Part shown: positions 15,826-25,417 of the stretch, piece by piece
Layout: every line of letters starts with the position of its first letter
Numbering within the stretch: position 1 is the stretch's first letter
NCBI GenBank assembly: GCA_036274675.1
Contig: DASUFE010000077.1
Location: 1-58,834 of the forward strand
DNA: 58,834 nucleotides
Source: DASUFE01 sp036274675
GTDB taxonomy: Bacteria > Pseudomonadota > Gammaproteobacteria > HTCC5015
Direction of reading: 5' to 3'
Translations under genes and position numbers: made by a program
Notes under the pieces: generated by a model
Told to the model about the DNA's origin: nothing
Databases searched by the model: none
The model's input: only the letters and a program-made list of their open reading frames with translations

Positions 15826-18800
15826 ATGACAGCCCGTCCAAGGTACAGAGCTTGTATGGCGGTAGCCTTGCTGCTGATTGCGGCCGGACGGGTCGTTGCG
15901 GCGCCTAATATCAATCATCCCGCGCGTTTCAAGGTCAACCCTCTGCATCTGGAGAGCACGCTCAACCGCGGACTGATCAACGCTGTGCGTCGCGATGCGA
16001 TGGGCTATCTGTGGGTGGGAACCGATAACGGACTGATGCGTTACGACGGCTACCAATACACCGTCTTCAATAACAATCCCGACGACCCGCACAGCCTGAG
16101 CGCCAATCTGGTTCAGAGCTTTCTGATCGATTCCGAAGGCAGGCTGTGGATCGGCAACCACATGCTGAGTACCTACAACCCGGACAACGAGACCTTCGAT
16201 AATTACGCGGTGACCGGCGGCGGCGCGATCTGGGGCATGGCCGAAGGCCCTGGACATATCCTGTGGCTTTCGGCGGCACGCGTCGGCCTGGTCGGTTTCG
16301 ATGTTCATACACGAAAAATCATCTATCAACCCGAAGACAACGCCGCGGAAGTTCCCGATAACATTACCGATATCATCAATGACAGCGCGGATCCTTCCAT
16401 ACTCTGGATGACGGCCGAAACCGGACTTTACCGCTTCGATACCAAAACTTTCGAAATCAGTCGCTTTTACAGCGTAAAAGAGCTGGGCCAGGCGCTAATG
16501 TCGTCAACATCGGGGCTCGCGATGGACCGGAACGGCAAGGTCTGGATGGTCACCGAAAGCGGTCTGTACGTGGTCGATACCAGGAAGAGAACATACCGCC
16601 GCTACCAGCGCGAAAAGGACAACCCGCACTCGCTCAGCACCAATATCCTGACCGCTGTTTTTATCGACAGCAAGGACCGCGTCTGGATCGGGACCGACAA
16701 AATGGGCGTGCATCTCTATCAGCCGCAAAGCGATGACTTTATCCATATCCCGGCGTCCGCCACCGAACCCGGCGCCTTCGGCCCGGGCGCCATCAATGAA
16801 ATTTACGAAGACCAGGACGGCTCGCTGTGGTTTTGCATAAACTCTTTCGGGGTGCAGCGGATCAGCGAGCACCTGGAAAAATTCATCACCATCGGGGCAG
16901 GACCCGGCGACCATCAGTTGTCCTGGGACTTGTTGCTGGACCTGCTCGAGGACCGCGACGGCAATATCTGGATCGCCACCGACGGCGGAGGACTGAACCG
17001 CTACGATCCGAAAACCGGAAAAATCACCAAATACTTCCATGACCCGGACAATCCGCGAAGCCTCAGCACCAACAGCGTGCTGTCGCTGGAGCAGGACAGC
17101 AAGGGCAGGATCTGGGCCGGCACCTGGGCTGGGGGATTGAATCGTTTCGACCCGAAAACCGGCTCCTTTATCCGTTATCAGCATGACCCGACGGCGCCGG
17201 AAAACCGCACCCTGCGCAATAACAATATTTTCCAGATTGCCGAGGATAAAAACGGCTGGCTGTGGCTGAGCGTCTGGAACTTCGGTTTGCAGCGCTTCAA
17301 CCCGGAAACCGGCGAATTCATTTCCTATCACTTCAAGGACGGCGTTTCCGGCTTGCTCAGCAGCTCGATCAACGCCATCGAAGCCAGTCGTCAGGGCTAC
17401 CGCTGGGTAGGCGGTTACCTGGGCCTGGAAAAGTATGATCCCGCCACCGGACATTTCACCGATGTCGCGCTCTCCAAGGATAAAAAATATGAAGTTTTCG
17501 ACCTGTACGAAGACCCTCAAGGCATGATGTGGATCGCGACCTCGGAAGGCCTGTTCCGCTACGACACGGCCACCGGCAAGGTGCGGCATTACACTAAAAC
17601 GAACGGGCTGGTGGACCCGTTTGTCGCCTCCATCGAACAGGACAAACGCGGCTATCTGTGGATGGGAACACGCAGCGGCATAGTCCGTTTTGATCCGCGC
17701 ACGGAGGTCTTCGAAACCTTCGACAAGTTCGACGGGCTGCGCGGCAACGAATTCAACCGTTACAGCCACCTGCTGTCCCGCGACGGGCTCATGTACTTCG
17801 GTGGCACCAACGGTCTGGTGCTGTTTGACCCGGAGCACATTCCCCGCAATACGCATGCGCCGAATATCGTGTTGACGGGGCTTGAGCTCTTCCAGAAACA
17901 GGTAGTCCCGGGTGAATCGCCATACCTGCCAAAGCAGATCAATCTGCTCGACAAGCTGGTGCTGCCATATGACCAGCGCGACGTGACTTTCGAATTCTCG
18001 GCGCTCGATTTCATTTCGCCGACCAAGAACCGTTACCGTTACCGCCTGGACGGACTGGAGAAAAGCTGGACCGAGGTCGACAGCAGCCGGCGCCGCGCGC
18101 GCTACACCAATCTCGATCCGGGGAAGTATCAGTTCAAAGTGATCGGCTCGAACAACGACGGCGTATGGAATGAACAGGGCGCGCAATTGGATCTCGTGAT
18201 CATCCCGCCCTGGTGGATGACCTGGTGGGCGCGCTTGCTGGCGGTCGCGCTGGGCCTGTATGCCGTATACGGCTTCACAATCTGGCGGCTGCGAGTAATC
18301 CGGCAGCGTGAAAAAGCGCTTTCGATGGAAATCGAGGAACGACGCGCCGCCGAAAAGGCGCTTTCCGTCGAAATCGAGGAGCGGCGTTCCGCCGAAAGAG
18401 CGCTCTCCATCGAAATCGAGGAGCGACGCGCCGCGGAAGCCAAGCTGTTCCATATCGCCTACCACGACGCACTGACCGGCCTGCCGAACCGCCTGTGGCT
18501 GCTGGAGCGCCTCGACGAGCAGATCAAGCGCGTCAAATCCGACCGGAACTACCGCTTCGCGCTGATGTTCCTGGACGGCGACCGCTTCAAGCAGATCAAC
18601 GATACGCATGGCCACCAACTTGGCGACTTCATCCTGGTCTCCGCGGCGAAGCGTCTGCAGGCGTTGTTGCCGCCTCAATACAAGGCAGCGCGCCTCGGCG
18701 GCGACGAGTTCACGGTTCTGGTGGAACACGTCGGTTCCGATGACGAAGTTATCGAAATCTGCGACACAATCATCCGGGAATTCAACGAACCCTTCCAGGT

Positions 18801-19866
18801 TGAGAAAAACCTGATGTTTTTCAAGGTCAGCGTCGGTCTGGTCTTCTGCGAGGATCAATATGCTTATCCCGGCCAGATCCTGCGCGATGCCGACATTGCG
18901 ATGTACAAAGCCAAGGAACGCGGCCGCGGCACCTATCAGATCTTCGATTCGGAGATGCGCGAGCAAACCCTGGAAATGGCGCAACTGGAAGCCGATCTGT
19001 ATCAGGCGCTGGAACAGGACCAGCTGTTCCTGGCCTATCAGCCGATCGTCAACCTGCAGACCGGGCGTCTGATCGGTTTTGAGGCGCTTGCGCGCTGGCT
19101 GCATCCCGACAAAGGTCTGATTCCACCCGACAAGTTCATCCCGGTTGCCGAGGAATCCGGTTTGATATTTTCGCTGGGCGCATGGGTGTTGCGGCAGGCC
19201 TGCACCCAGCTCTCCGCATGGATCAAGGAATACAAACTCGAAAAACCGCCGACCATCGCCATCAACCTGTCCTCGCTCGAACTCAACCAGTCCTATTTTC
19301 TGGCGCAGGTCGATCTCATGCTCAAGGAAACCGGCATCGACAGCCGATTGCTGAAACTCGAACTGACGGAAAGCACCTTGATGGAAAACAGCGAATCGAT
19401 GAACCTGCTGCTGGACGAGCTGCATGCCCGAAACATCGAGCTTGCGATCGACGATTTCGGCACCGGTTATTCCTCGCTCAGTTATCTGGACCAGTTGCCG
19501 GTGCAAGTGCTGAAGATCGACCGCAAGTTCGTCAACGGCATCACCCAGCTTGGCGAAGGCGGCGGCAGCGCGGTCGAAATAGTGAAAGCCACCATCTCCC
19601 TCGCCCATAGCTTGAACATCATGGTAGTAGCCGAAGGCATCGAGACCGAGCAGCAGTACCAGCTGTTGCGCTCCTACGGCTGCGATTTCGGCCAGGGCTA
19701 TTACATCGCCAAACCCCTGACCAGTGAAGAAGCTTCCCGTTTCATGGGTTATGAACCCAATCCGCGGGCCAATGTCCGCGTTGCGGCCAATAGCGATATC
19801 CCGGGCAACGGGGGAAGCTTCGCCCAGCTGCCGGGCTTGCGCAGGCGCTATCGTAACAAGAAATAA
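15826..19866 (+). CDS. Propeller-type sensor with GGDEF and EAL domains (copy 2)
   Basis: The 1346-residue paralogue of the preceding gene has the same order: signal peptide, propeller repeats, Y_Y_Y, TM (about 796-820), coiled linker, GGDEF (LGGDEF near 956) and EAL (EALAR near 1085, DDFGTGYSSL, VAEGIET). All catalytic motifs are intact. The main difference is the linker: a 14-residue unit that occurs once in copy 1 is present three times here (829-870). The propeller regions differ more than the enzymatic halves, as expected if ligand specificity has diverged. It lies 173 bases downstream in the same direction and carries a similar AT-rich leader. Confidence 0.9.
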   Translation: MTARPRYRACMAVALLLIAAGRVVAAPNINHPARFKVNPLHLESTLNRGLINAVRRDAMGYLWVGTDNGLMRYDGYQYTVFNNNPDDPHSLSANLVQSFLIDSEGRLWIGNHMLSTYNPDNETFDNYAVTGGGAIWGMAEGPGHILWLSAARVGLVGFDVHTRKIIYQPEDNAAEVPDNITDIINDSADPSILWMTAETGLYRFDTKTFEISRFYSVKELGQALMSSTSGLAMDRNGKVWMVTESGLYVVDTRKRTYRRYQREKDNPHSLSTNILTAVFIDSKDRVWIGTDKMGVHLYQPQSDDFIHIPASATEPGAFGPGAINEIYEDQDGSLWFCINSFGVQRISEHLEKFITIGAGPGDHQLSWDLLLDLLEDRDGNIWIATDGGGLNRYDPKTGKITKYFHDPDNPRSLSTNSVLSLEQDSKGRIWAGTWAGGLNRFDPKTGSFIRYQHDPTAPENRTLRNNNIFQIAEDKNGWLWLSVWNFGLQRFNPETGEFISYHFKDGVSGLLSSSINAIEASRQGYRWVGGYLGLEKYDPATGHFTDVALSKDKKYEVFDLYEDPQGMMWIATSEGLFRYDTATGKVRHYTKTNGLVDPFVASIEQDKRGYLWMGTRSGIVRFDPRTEVFETFDKFDGLRGNEFNRYSHLLSRDGLMYFGGTNGLVLFDPEHIPRNTHAPNIVLTGLELFQKQVVPGESPYLPKQINLLDKLVLPYDQRDVTFEFSALDFISPTKNRYRYRLDGLEKSWTEVDSSRRRARYTNLDPGKYQFKVIGSNNDGVWNEQGAQLDLVIIPPWWMTWWARLLAVALGLYAVYGFTIWRLRVIRQREKALSMEIEERRAAEKALSVEIEERRSAERALSIEIEERRAAEAKLFHIAYHDALTGLPNRLWLLERLDEQIKRVKSDRNYRFALMFLDGDRFKQINDTHGHQLGDFILVSAAKRLQALLPPQYKAARLGGDEFTVLVEHVGSDDEVIEICDTIIREFNEPFQVEKNLMFFKVSVGLVFCEDQYAYPGQILRDADIAMYKAKERGRGTYQIFDSEMREQTLEMAQLEADLYQALEQDQLFLAYQPIVNLQTGRLIGFEALARWLHPDKGLIPPDKFIPVAEESGLIFSLGAWVLRQACTQLSAWIKEYKLEKPPTIAINLSSLELNQSYFLAQVDLMLKETGIDSRLLKLELTESTLMENSESMNLLLDELHARNIELAIDDFGTGYSSLSYLDQLPVQVLKIDRKFVNGITQLGEGGGSAVEIVKATISLAHSLNIMVVAEGIETEQQYQLLRSYGCDFGQGYYIAKPLTSEEASRFMGYEPNPRANVRVAANSDIPGNGGSFAQLPGLRRRYRNKK
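18310..18435 (+). repeat. Three tandem 42-bp units encoding a coiled-coil linker
   Basis: Units at 18310-18351, 18352-18393 and 18394-18435 encode variants of EKALSxEIEERRAA. Fourteen residues equal two heptads. Copy 1 has a single unit (14177-14218). The expansion keeps helical phase between membrane and GGDEF domain. Confidence 0.9.
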
Positions 19867-20201
19867 ACTCCGTACTTTTTCAAAACCCTCAGGACTCCTC
19901 CTGATCCCGCAAGGGCGTCATCAGAATCCGCGCGGCCCCATGCGCCAGAAAACACGATATATCGTATTTTGCCCTGGGCTGTACAAGCCATAAAACCCGG
20001 TGGACGGATTTTCATAACGGAGAGCCACCTGTTATCGGCGCCGATTTTAAAAATGCAGCAACAAATTCGGACGCGATGGATAAAAACAAGTTGTTTACTT
20101 GTCGTAAATTTCGGTCATTTTCTGAAAGCGGTATATTGTTCCGCTTTCCCGGAATGGATGTGCACGAACCGGATAAACACGGATTAAATGGAGCATGGAT
20201 T
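19867..20201 (+). other. Intergenic region upstream of dodecin
   Basis: There is no gene here. A weak hairpin (TCAGGACTCCTCCTGA) lies near 19890, without a T-run. An inverted repeat ACAAGT-N5-ACTTGT at 20086-20102, about 100 bases before the dodecin start, could be an operator. Confidence 0.35.
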
Positions 20202-20402
20202 ATGAGTGTCGCAAAAATTATCGAGATCAGCGCCGATTCCCAGAAAAGTTTTGAAGATGCCATACGTCAGGGCATAGAACGCGCGGGCCAGACTTTGAAA
20301 AACATACAAAGCGCCTGGATCAAGGAGCAGCAAGTCATGGTCAATGACCAGAAAGTAGCCGGCTACCGGGTCATTCTGAAAATCACTTTCGTACTTAATT
20401 GA
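20202..20402 (+). CDS. Dodecin family flavin-binding protein
   Basis: This 66-residue protein matches dodecins over its whole length: SVAKIIEISADSQKSFEDAI at the start, KNIQSAWIKEQ in the middle and YRVILKITFVLN at the end. Dodecins form 12-mer shells that store or buffer flavins. The Trp stacking position (SAWIKEQ) is present. The start at 20202 gives the normal family length; an upstream in-frame extension is unrelated. AAATGGAG lies ahead of the ATG. Confidence 0.92.
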   Translation: MSVAKIIEISADSQKSFEDAIRQGIERAGQTLKNIQSAWIKEQQVMVNDQKVAGYRVILKITFVLN

Positions 20403-20466
20403 TATAGCCTTCGCCGCGGCGAGCCAGCTTACAATTTTCCGGACAACCAGCAAGGATGAGGTTCCA

Positions 20467-21432
20467 GTGAGGACAGAAACACAAATACGCTCGATTCAAA
20501 CCTTTGCGCTGCAACGCCTGTATCATGAAATGGATGAAGGCGATGCGGAGCTGAGCGAAGCCGAGCGTCTACACCGCTTCCACTCGGCGCTCGCGCGCTT
20601 CAACGCCCTGCGCCTCGCACCGGGATACATACATCGGGACTGGGTACACGATATCCAGGTAGAAGCCGAAATGCGTGCGCGTGAAGGCGCATTCATCGAA
20701 CTGGAGCGCGAAGCGGTTCAGGAAGCCGCGCAACAAGCACCGCATGAACCGAAAGCCTTCGTCCACTGGTTCGAAAGCCTCAACAGCTATGGTCCCGGGC
20801 AAGGCGACCCTCTGTTTCCCTGGCTCGCCGGCGAGGCCACCCTGCAACAGATGCGCTGGTTTCTTTCCCAGGAAGCGGCGGGTGAAGCAGGATTCGACGA
20901 CCTGGTAGCGATGACCCAGGTCAAGCTGCCGATTCGCGCAAAACTGGAAATGGCACGCAATTACTGGGATGAGATGGGATGCGGCAACGAACGCGGTATG
21001 CACGGCCAACTGCTGGCGGCCGTCATAGATGAACTCAAGCTCGCACCCGTCGTGGAACACACGGTATGGCAATCACTCGCGCTTTCGAATTTGATGGTGG
21101 GCCTGGCCGCCAACCGGCGGTACGCCTACCAGGCAATAGGCGCGCTGGGGGCGATTGAAATGACGGCGCCCTCCAGAGTCACTCACGTCAATGAGGGCCT
21201 CAAGCGTTTGCAGGTTCCGGTGCACGCCCGTCTTTACTTCCAGGTGCATGTCACGCTGGATGTGCGCCACTCCATAAAATGGAATGATGAGGTGCTGTAC
21301 TCGCTGGTGCAGGCGAATCCACGAATCGCGCGACCGATCGCCGAGGGTGCGTTAATGCGGCTGGCGGCCGGAGCGCGCTGCTTTCAATACTATCGTGAGC
21401 ATTTCGGTCTTGGCGCCAGAGTCAAACACTGA
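20467..21432 (+). CDS. Iron-containing redox enzyme family protein (haem-oxygenase-like diiron fold)
   Basis: The 321-residue protein resembles the haem-oxygenase-like diiron oxidase group. Family-like landmarks include MRWFLSQEAAGEAGFDDLVA and NYWDEMGCGNERGMHGQLL, where Glu, Asp and His are likely iron ligands. Members oxidise varied small molecules; the substrate here is unknown. Start GTG at 20467 follows AAGGATGAGG. It is 64 bases after dodecin and converges with the ATP-grasp gene. No signal peptide. Confidence 0.75.
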   Translation: MRTETQIRSIQTFALQRLYHEMDEGDAELSEAERLHRFHSALARFNALRLAPGYIHRDWVHDIQVEAEMRAREGAFIELEREAVQEAAQQAPHEPKAFVHWFESLNSYGPGQGDPLFPWLAGEATLQQMRWFLSQEAAGEAGFDDLVAMTQVKLPIRAKLEMARNYWDEMGCGNERGMHGQLLAAVIDELKLAPVVEHTVWQSLALSNLMVGLAANRRYAYQAIGALGAIEMTAPSRVTHVNEGLKRLQVPVHARLYFQVHVTLDVRHSIKWNDEVLYSLVQANPRIARPIAEGALMRLAAGARCFQYYREHFGLGARVKH

Positions 21433-21624
21433 AGCACCCCTTTTGTCTCTCTGAGCATGCCAAGACGCGCCGGCATAATGTATGCGCGGAGCAATCGAAG
21501 AACGCAATGCAGCTCGTTGTATATTCCGGCAGCATTGTATAGCGATCTCCGCATACTCCGGGCATAAAAGCGCATAAAAGTTTTTTGACCAAGCGTTTCC
21601 GCGTTCTTTGCGAGAGAATATTTT

Positions 21625-22929
21625 CTATTCAATAAACCCCAGCTCCTTGAGGCCCGCGAGGTCGCGCTCGATTACGCGCGCGCCGATGTCGTTACGATAA
21701 CGCAAGTTGGGGACTACAACCTTGCGTGCCAGCGCGAGCGCTTGGGCGCCGGCCTGCTCCACGGCCGCGCCGGCGCCGGCGGCGACACCGATATAACCCA
21801 TCATGCCGCTGCTGACCAGCCGGTCGCCGTTCAGAGCGACTTCCGAAAAATGCAGGCGTGCACGTTCTGCCGGCGTCAGTTCGCCCTTGAATGACACCGG
21901 AACGCCTTTAGACAGCACTTCGTAACCATACCCATGCGGGTATGGGGGCAAGGTCAGCACCACGCCGGTCGCGAATCCCGCCGCCGTGGGCAGCTCTCCT
22001 CTGTCATGGCGCAGCATTCGACATAAGAACTCGTCCCAGCCCGCCGTATGCAGGGTTTCGCAAATGGCGAAACCGGGATAGCCGAAACGGCTGGTGAATT
22101 CCAGCGGCCACAGCCCACGTTCGTTCGCAATCAGGTTCAGATTGATATATCCGCGGTAGCCGTGCTTAGCCAATAATTCTTCGGTCCGTCCCAGCGTCAT
22201 TTCGAAGATGCGTTCCGCGCCCCGATAAGTCACGACCGTTCCCATCTCATCCGTAAGCTCGCCCAGTTCGCCGGGAAAGAAGCGTTTGTGCTCCCAGTCC
22301 AGGCAAGCGGGGCGCAGAAAGTATCTCCCGTTGAAATAGGCCCCCACCCCGACTTCGATTCCACTGATATATTCCATCAAAACAAAATCCGGCCGGCCGG
22401 CATGCGCAGGCCACTGCGCCTGCTGCAATGACAACAGGGCGATCATGTCCTCCCCGTGGTCCATTTCGCCCACATAATTGCGGCTGCGCGGGTTGTCAGA
22501 ACCGTTAAGCTTGAAAACGTAGCGTGCGGGCGCGGCACGCACAAAATCAATGGCCGCCGCAAAATCGGTATGCCTGAAAACACGCGCGGTCGGCAAGCCG
22601 AGAGCGCGCAGGATTTCCTGCCCGAAGGCGCGCTCATTCTCAAGCCTGTCACCGAAAGCGCTGCCGCCGATCACCTGAAAACCGTCCCGGCGCAGCCGGT
22701 CCTGGATCGCTCCCTTGAGCGCGGACTCAAATATGATTACTCCATCTTTCCCGGCGGCGCGCACCCAATCCAACTCCAGATACCAATGCGGCGTCTGTTG
22801 CAGCATTCCGCCATATATGTCGCGTGCTTCCGGCGTTTCGATATAAACCCGAACCTCGTGTCCGGCTCCGGCGAGTCGATAGTACATGTCGCCCAGACTG
22901 CAATACTCGCCAATACCCAAAAATCTCAT
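21625..22929 (-). CDS. PurD-like ATP-grasp ligase, substrate unknown
   Basis: The 434-residue protein aligns in pattern with glycinamide-ribonucleotide synthetase: VFKLNGSDNPRSRNY, FVLMEYISGIEVGVGAYFNG, a DWEHKRFFPGELG segment, EMGTVVTYRG and a C-terminal NLRYRNDIG. The N-terminal GIGEYCSLGDMYYRLAGAG differs from true PurD, and the pairing with a methyltransferase argues against purine synthesis. It probably joins a carboxylate and an amine with ATP. Start ATG at 22929 overlaps the stop of the upstream methyltransferase (ATGA), giving tight coupling; a longer reading frame would overlap that gene by more. Confidence 0.7.
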   Translation of the reverse strand: MRFLGIGEYCSLGDMYYRLAGAGHEVRVYIETPEARDIYGGMLQQTPHWYLELDWVRAAGKDGVIIFESALKGAIQDRLRRDGFQVIGGSAFGDRLENERAFGQEILRALGLPTARVFRHTDFAAAIDFVRAAPARYVFKLNGSDNPRSRNYVGEMDHGEDMIALLSLQQAQWPAHAGRPDFVLMEYISGIEVGVGAYFNGRYFLRPACLDWEHKRFFPGELGELTDEMGTVVTYRGAERIFEMTLGRTEELLAKHGYRGYINLNLIANERGLWPLEFTSRFGYPGFAICETLHTAGWDEFLCRMLRHDRGELPTAAGFATGVVLTLPPYPHGYGYEVLSKGVPVSFKGELTPAERARLHFSEVALNGDRLVSSGMMGYIGVAAGAGAAVEQAGAQALALARKVVVPNLRYRNDIGARVIERDLAGLKELGFIE

Positions 22930-23939
22930 GCGGGCCGTCCGCCCGATCTGTTCTTGCATACTAGCAGCGAGACCGCAGCGATGCGTTCGACCCTGCGATA
23001 GGCCGCTTTATCAAGTTCTTCGCCGAATACGTCTGGATCCAGTTCACCGTAGTTCCACTCCAGATCGTGATCGGAGTCAAGCATGCGGCCGAACGCTTCG
23101 TACAGCCGGTCTTTTCCGCCGACAATGGCGGATGCGGTATACAGAATCAGCGTCCCGCCGGCGGCCAAGCGCGACAGTCCTTCACGGACGATCCGCAGTG
23201 AAAGCCCGTCTCCGAGTTCGCCCCCGCCATGGCGATAATGCCGCGCCTCGGGATCCAGCAGATAGGGCGGATTGGCGATAATCAAATCGAGTGTGCCGTC
23301 GACGGGTTCGTACAAATCCCCGCAGCGCAGCGTGGCATGGGGGGTTTGCGCGAGGGCGAGGTTGACGGCTGCATATGTTAATGCCAGCGGATTTATATCC
23401 GTCAGCGACAATTGCCGCGCCGGTTCGCCGAGTAATTTTGCAGTGATAATCGCGCCTGCGCCCGTGCCGCAACCGATATCCGCGATACGGTGGATTGCAT
23501 TCACATGCAACAAGGGAAGCGTGCGGGCGATCAGGACGGCGAATCGGTAAGTGTCGGGTCCGAAAAAGACACTGTCGGCTTCGGCAGTGGGGTAACCCGA
23601 ATGCAAAAACAACGAATCTCCCAGCGTTGAAAAACGTATTCTCATTCGCAAGAGATTGTTGTCGCTCCGCTCCACCACATTGGCGATATTCAATTCGCAC
23701 AGTATGTGCGGCGGCAGTAAATCCGGGTTGAACGGCAGGTTCCAGCCGAAAATATCCGCCAGCGATTCCGCCGGGCCGAAGGCACGCCGCAGTACTCGCG
23801 CATGGGTCGAGGGCGTGACGGTTATAAAATGGTAACCGCTGTCCCGCAACCAGCGGCCTACGCGCAGTAACGCGCACACTACAGGCTGACGCAGCACCGC
23901 GTCGCGGGTTTGAGAGTTCAACGGATATCCGGGCAGCAT
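22926..23939 (-). CDS. Class I SAM-dependent methyltransferase with NPPY motif
   Basis: The 337-residue protein has an N-terminal substrate module (about 1-140) and a Rossmann methyltransferase domain: IADIGCGTGAGAI (motif I) near 150, LTDINPLAL, and IANPPYLLD (motif IV). NPPY is typical of enzymes that methylate amide or ring nitrogens, such as HemK/PrmC and RlmG types. It is not an obvious PrmC, since the N-terminal domain differs. It is the first gene of a coupled pair with the ATP-grasp ligase, so a joint pathway is likely. Confidence 0.75.
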   Translation of the reverse strand: MLPGYPLNSQTRDAVLRQPVVCALLRVGRWLRDSGYHFITVTPSTHARVLRRAFGPAESLADIFGWNLPFNPDLLPPHILCELNIANVVERSDNNLLRMRIRFSTLGDSLFLHSGYPTAEADSVFFGPDTYRFAVLIARTLPLLHVNAIHRIADIGCGTGAGAIITAKLLGEPARQLSLTDINPLALTYAAVNLALAQTPHATLRCGDLYEPVDGTLDLIIANPPYLLDPEARHYRHGGGELGDGLSLRIVREGLSRLAAGGTLILYTASAIVGGKDRLYEAFGRMLDSDHDLEWNYGELDPDVFGEELDKAAYRRVERIAAVSLLVCKNRSGGRPA

Positions 23940-24002
23940 CCGGGCGTTGCCATAACCGGGCCGCGACGCAGCGCACGCCCGGTTTTATATCAGGAAAAAG
24001 TC

Positions 24003-24260
24003 TTAGCTGTCTTTTTCCCTGGACTTATACTTGTCCTGCATGTGCTCGCTGTGTTCGTCAAACTCATTTTGAGAAAGGACGCTGTCGTTATTGGTATCCA
24101 TGGAACTGAATTCTTCTTCCGCAGCCGTGATAAATTCCGCTCTTGATATCCTTCCGTCCTTATTGGCATCCTTTTCCTCCCAGTTCTGATTGGCCAATGC
24201 CAAAGAACTTGCAAGAACCAGCCCGCATCCGGTCACTGCGTATTTAAGCTTTCCTGTCAT
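24003..24260 (-). CDS. Small secreted EF-hand protein
   Basis: The 85-residue protein has a signal peptide (GCGLVLASSLALA) and two calcium-binding loops: DANKDGRISRAEF and DTNNDSVLSQNEF. It is probably periplasmic and binds Ca2+. ATG at 24260 is preferred because AAGGAG lies eight bases upstream; the GTG two codons earlier would be too close. The highly charged tail ends KSREKDS. Role unknown. Confidence 0.8.
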   Translation of the reverse strand: MTGKLKYAVTGCGLVLASSLALANQNWEEKDANKDGRISRAEFITAAEEEFSSMDTNNDSVLSQNEFDEHSEHMQDKYKSREKDS

Positions 24261-24352
24261 ATGCACTTCTCCTTTATCGATGTTGCAACGTCGGGCATAA
24301 AATTTCCCGGAGAATATGTATGACAGGGATTCGATTGAAAAGCTTCAGATAC

Positions 24353-25279
24353 CTATGCCTGCGGAAGAACCGTAAGCCGGGTGTTCCATGCGCCGTTATG
24401 AAATTCGGCGACCAGAAAATCCACGAACACTCGCACCTTGGGCGAGAGTTGACGGCGTGTTGCATACACTGCGTAAATGTTAAGTGGGGGCGATTCGTAA
24501 TCCGCCAGCACTTCCACCAGTGCGCCTCGATCCAGCTCGGACTTCACGATGAAGCGCGGGATCTGGCGTAAACCCAGTCCATCCAGCATGGCCTGCTTGA
24601 GCGCAATGTCGTTGTTGCAGCGGATCGGCCCGTTTACGTTGACGGCGGTCCAGCGTCCGCGCGCGCTCCGGAAACGCCATTCCTTGGGCGTACGGTCCAG
24701 GCTGTAACTCAGGCAATCATGGTTTCGCAGATCGGCCGGCGAGACCGGAGCCCCATGTTTCGCAAGATACGCCGGCGCCGCGCATACCACTTGGGGACAG
24801 GGCGCGAGCGGGCGAGCGACCAGGTTCGAGTCCTCGAGCGCTGTAATGCGCAACGCGAGATCAAAACGCTCCTTTATCAAATCGACGAATCGATTATCAA
24901 AATCCAGGTCCAGGGTAATGTCCGGGTAGCGAGCACGGAATTTATGCAGCAACGGCGCCACATGAGATTCTCCAAAATACACGGGCGCCGCCACCCGCAG
25001 ATGCCCGCGCGGCGTTCCGGTCAGCCGGGCTACCTCGCTTTCGGCATCGGCCAGTTCAGATAACGCGGCCGAACCGCGGCGGAACAATGTATCCCCGGCC
25101 TCCGTAAGAGTGAGCCGGCGCGTGGTCCGCTGCAACAGGCGCGCGCCCAGCCTCTGTTCCAGCCTTGCCACATACTTGCTCACGGCGGCCTTGGAAATTT
25201 GCAGTGCGCTGGCGGCGGCAGTGAAACTGCCAAGTTCCACTACACGCACGAATACCGCCAGATCAGTCAAATTATCCAT
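24353..25279 (-). CDS. LysR-family transcriptional regulator
   Basis: The 308-residue protein has a LysR winged helix at 1-60 (FTAAASALQISKAAVSKYVARLE) and an effector domain from about 90. It belongs to the large group that often controls neighbouring redox genes. It diverges from the rhodanese-DoxX operon, with a good LysR-type inverted repeat between them, so it likely regulates that operon and itself. Effector unknown. Confidence 0.9.
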   Translation of the reverse strand: MDNLTDLAVFVRVVELGSFTAAASALQISKAAVSKYVARLEQRLGARLLQRTTRRLTLTEAGDTLFRRGSAALSELADAESEVARLTGTPRGHLRVAAPVYFGESHVAPLLHKFRARYPDITLDLDFDNRFVDLIKERFDLALRITALEDSNLVARPLAPCPQVVCAAPAYLAKHGAPVSPADLRNHDCLSYSLDRTPKEWRFRSARGRWTAVNVNGPIRCNNDIALKQAMLDGLGLRQIPRFIVKSELDRGALVEVLADYESPPLNIYAVYATRRQLSPKVRVFVDFLVAEFHNGAWNTRLTVLPQA

Positions 25280-25294
25280 TTTCTGCAGGTACTC

Positions 25295-25318
25295 TATTGT
25301 TTATATATGTGAACAATA
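25295..25318. promoter_or_regulatory. LysR-type operator
   Basis: TATTGTT (25295-25301) and AACAATA (25312-25318) form a perfect 7-bp inverted repeat with a 10-base AT-rich spacer, which contains the T-N11-A pattern of LysR sites. It starts 16 bases upstream of the lysR start. TATACT at 25359-25364 is a likely -10 for the rhodanese gene. Confidence 0.65.
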
Positions 25319-25417
25319 TTATTCCTTTTTACCTGATTATCAAAATCCTCGCGGAGCCTATACTGGCCCTCGATCGGCACAAAGCCGTCCTTTAATCTGA
25401 AAACCGAGGAGTCACCA

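Noticed and set aside
16504..19608. 1034-codon minus-strand frame opposite the second sensor gene
   Set aside because: Antisense shadow of a long gene with strong codon bias; no domain seen.
21590..21624. Dispersed repeat shared with 2440-2465 (GCGAGAG-type sequence before minus-strand stops)
   Set aside because: The similarity is short and degenerate; could be chance in GC-rich sequence.
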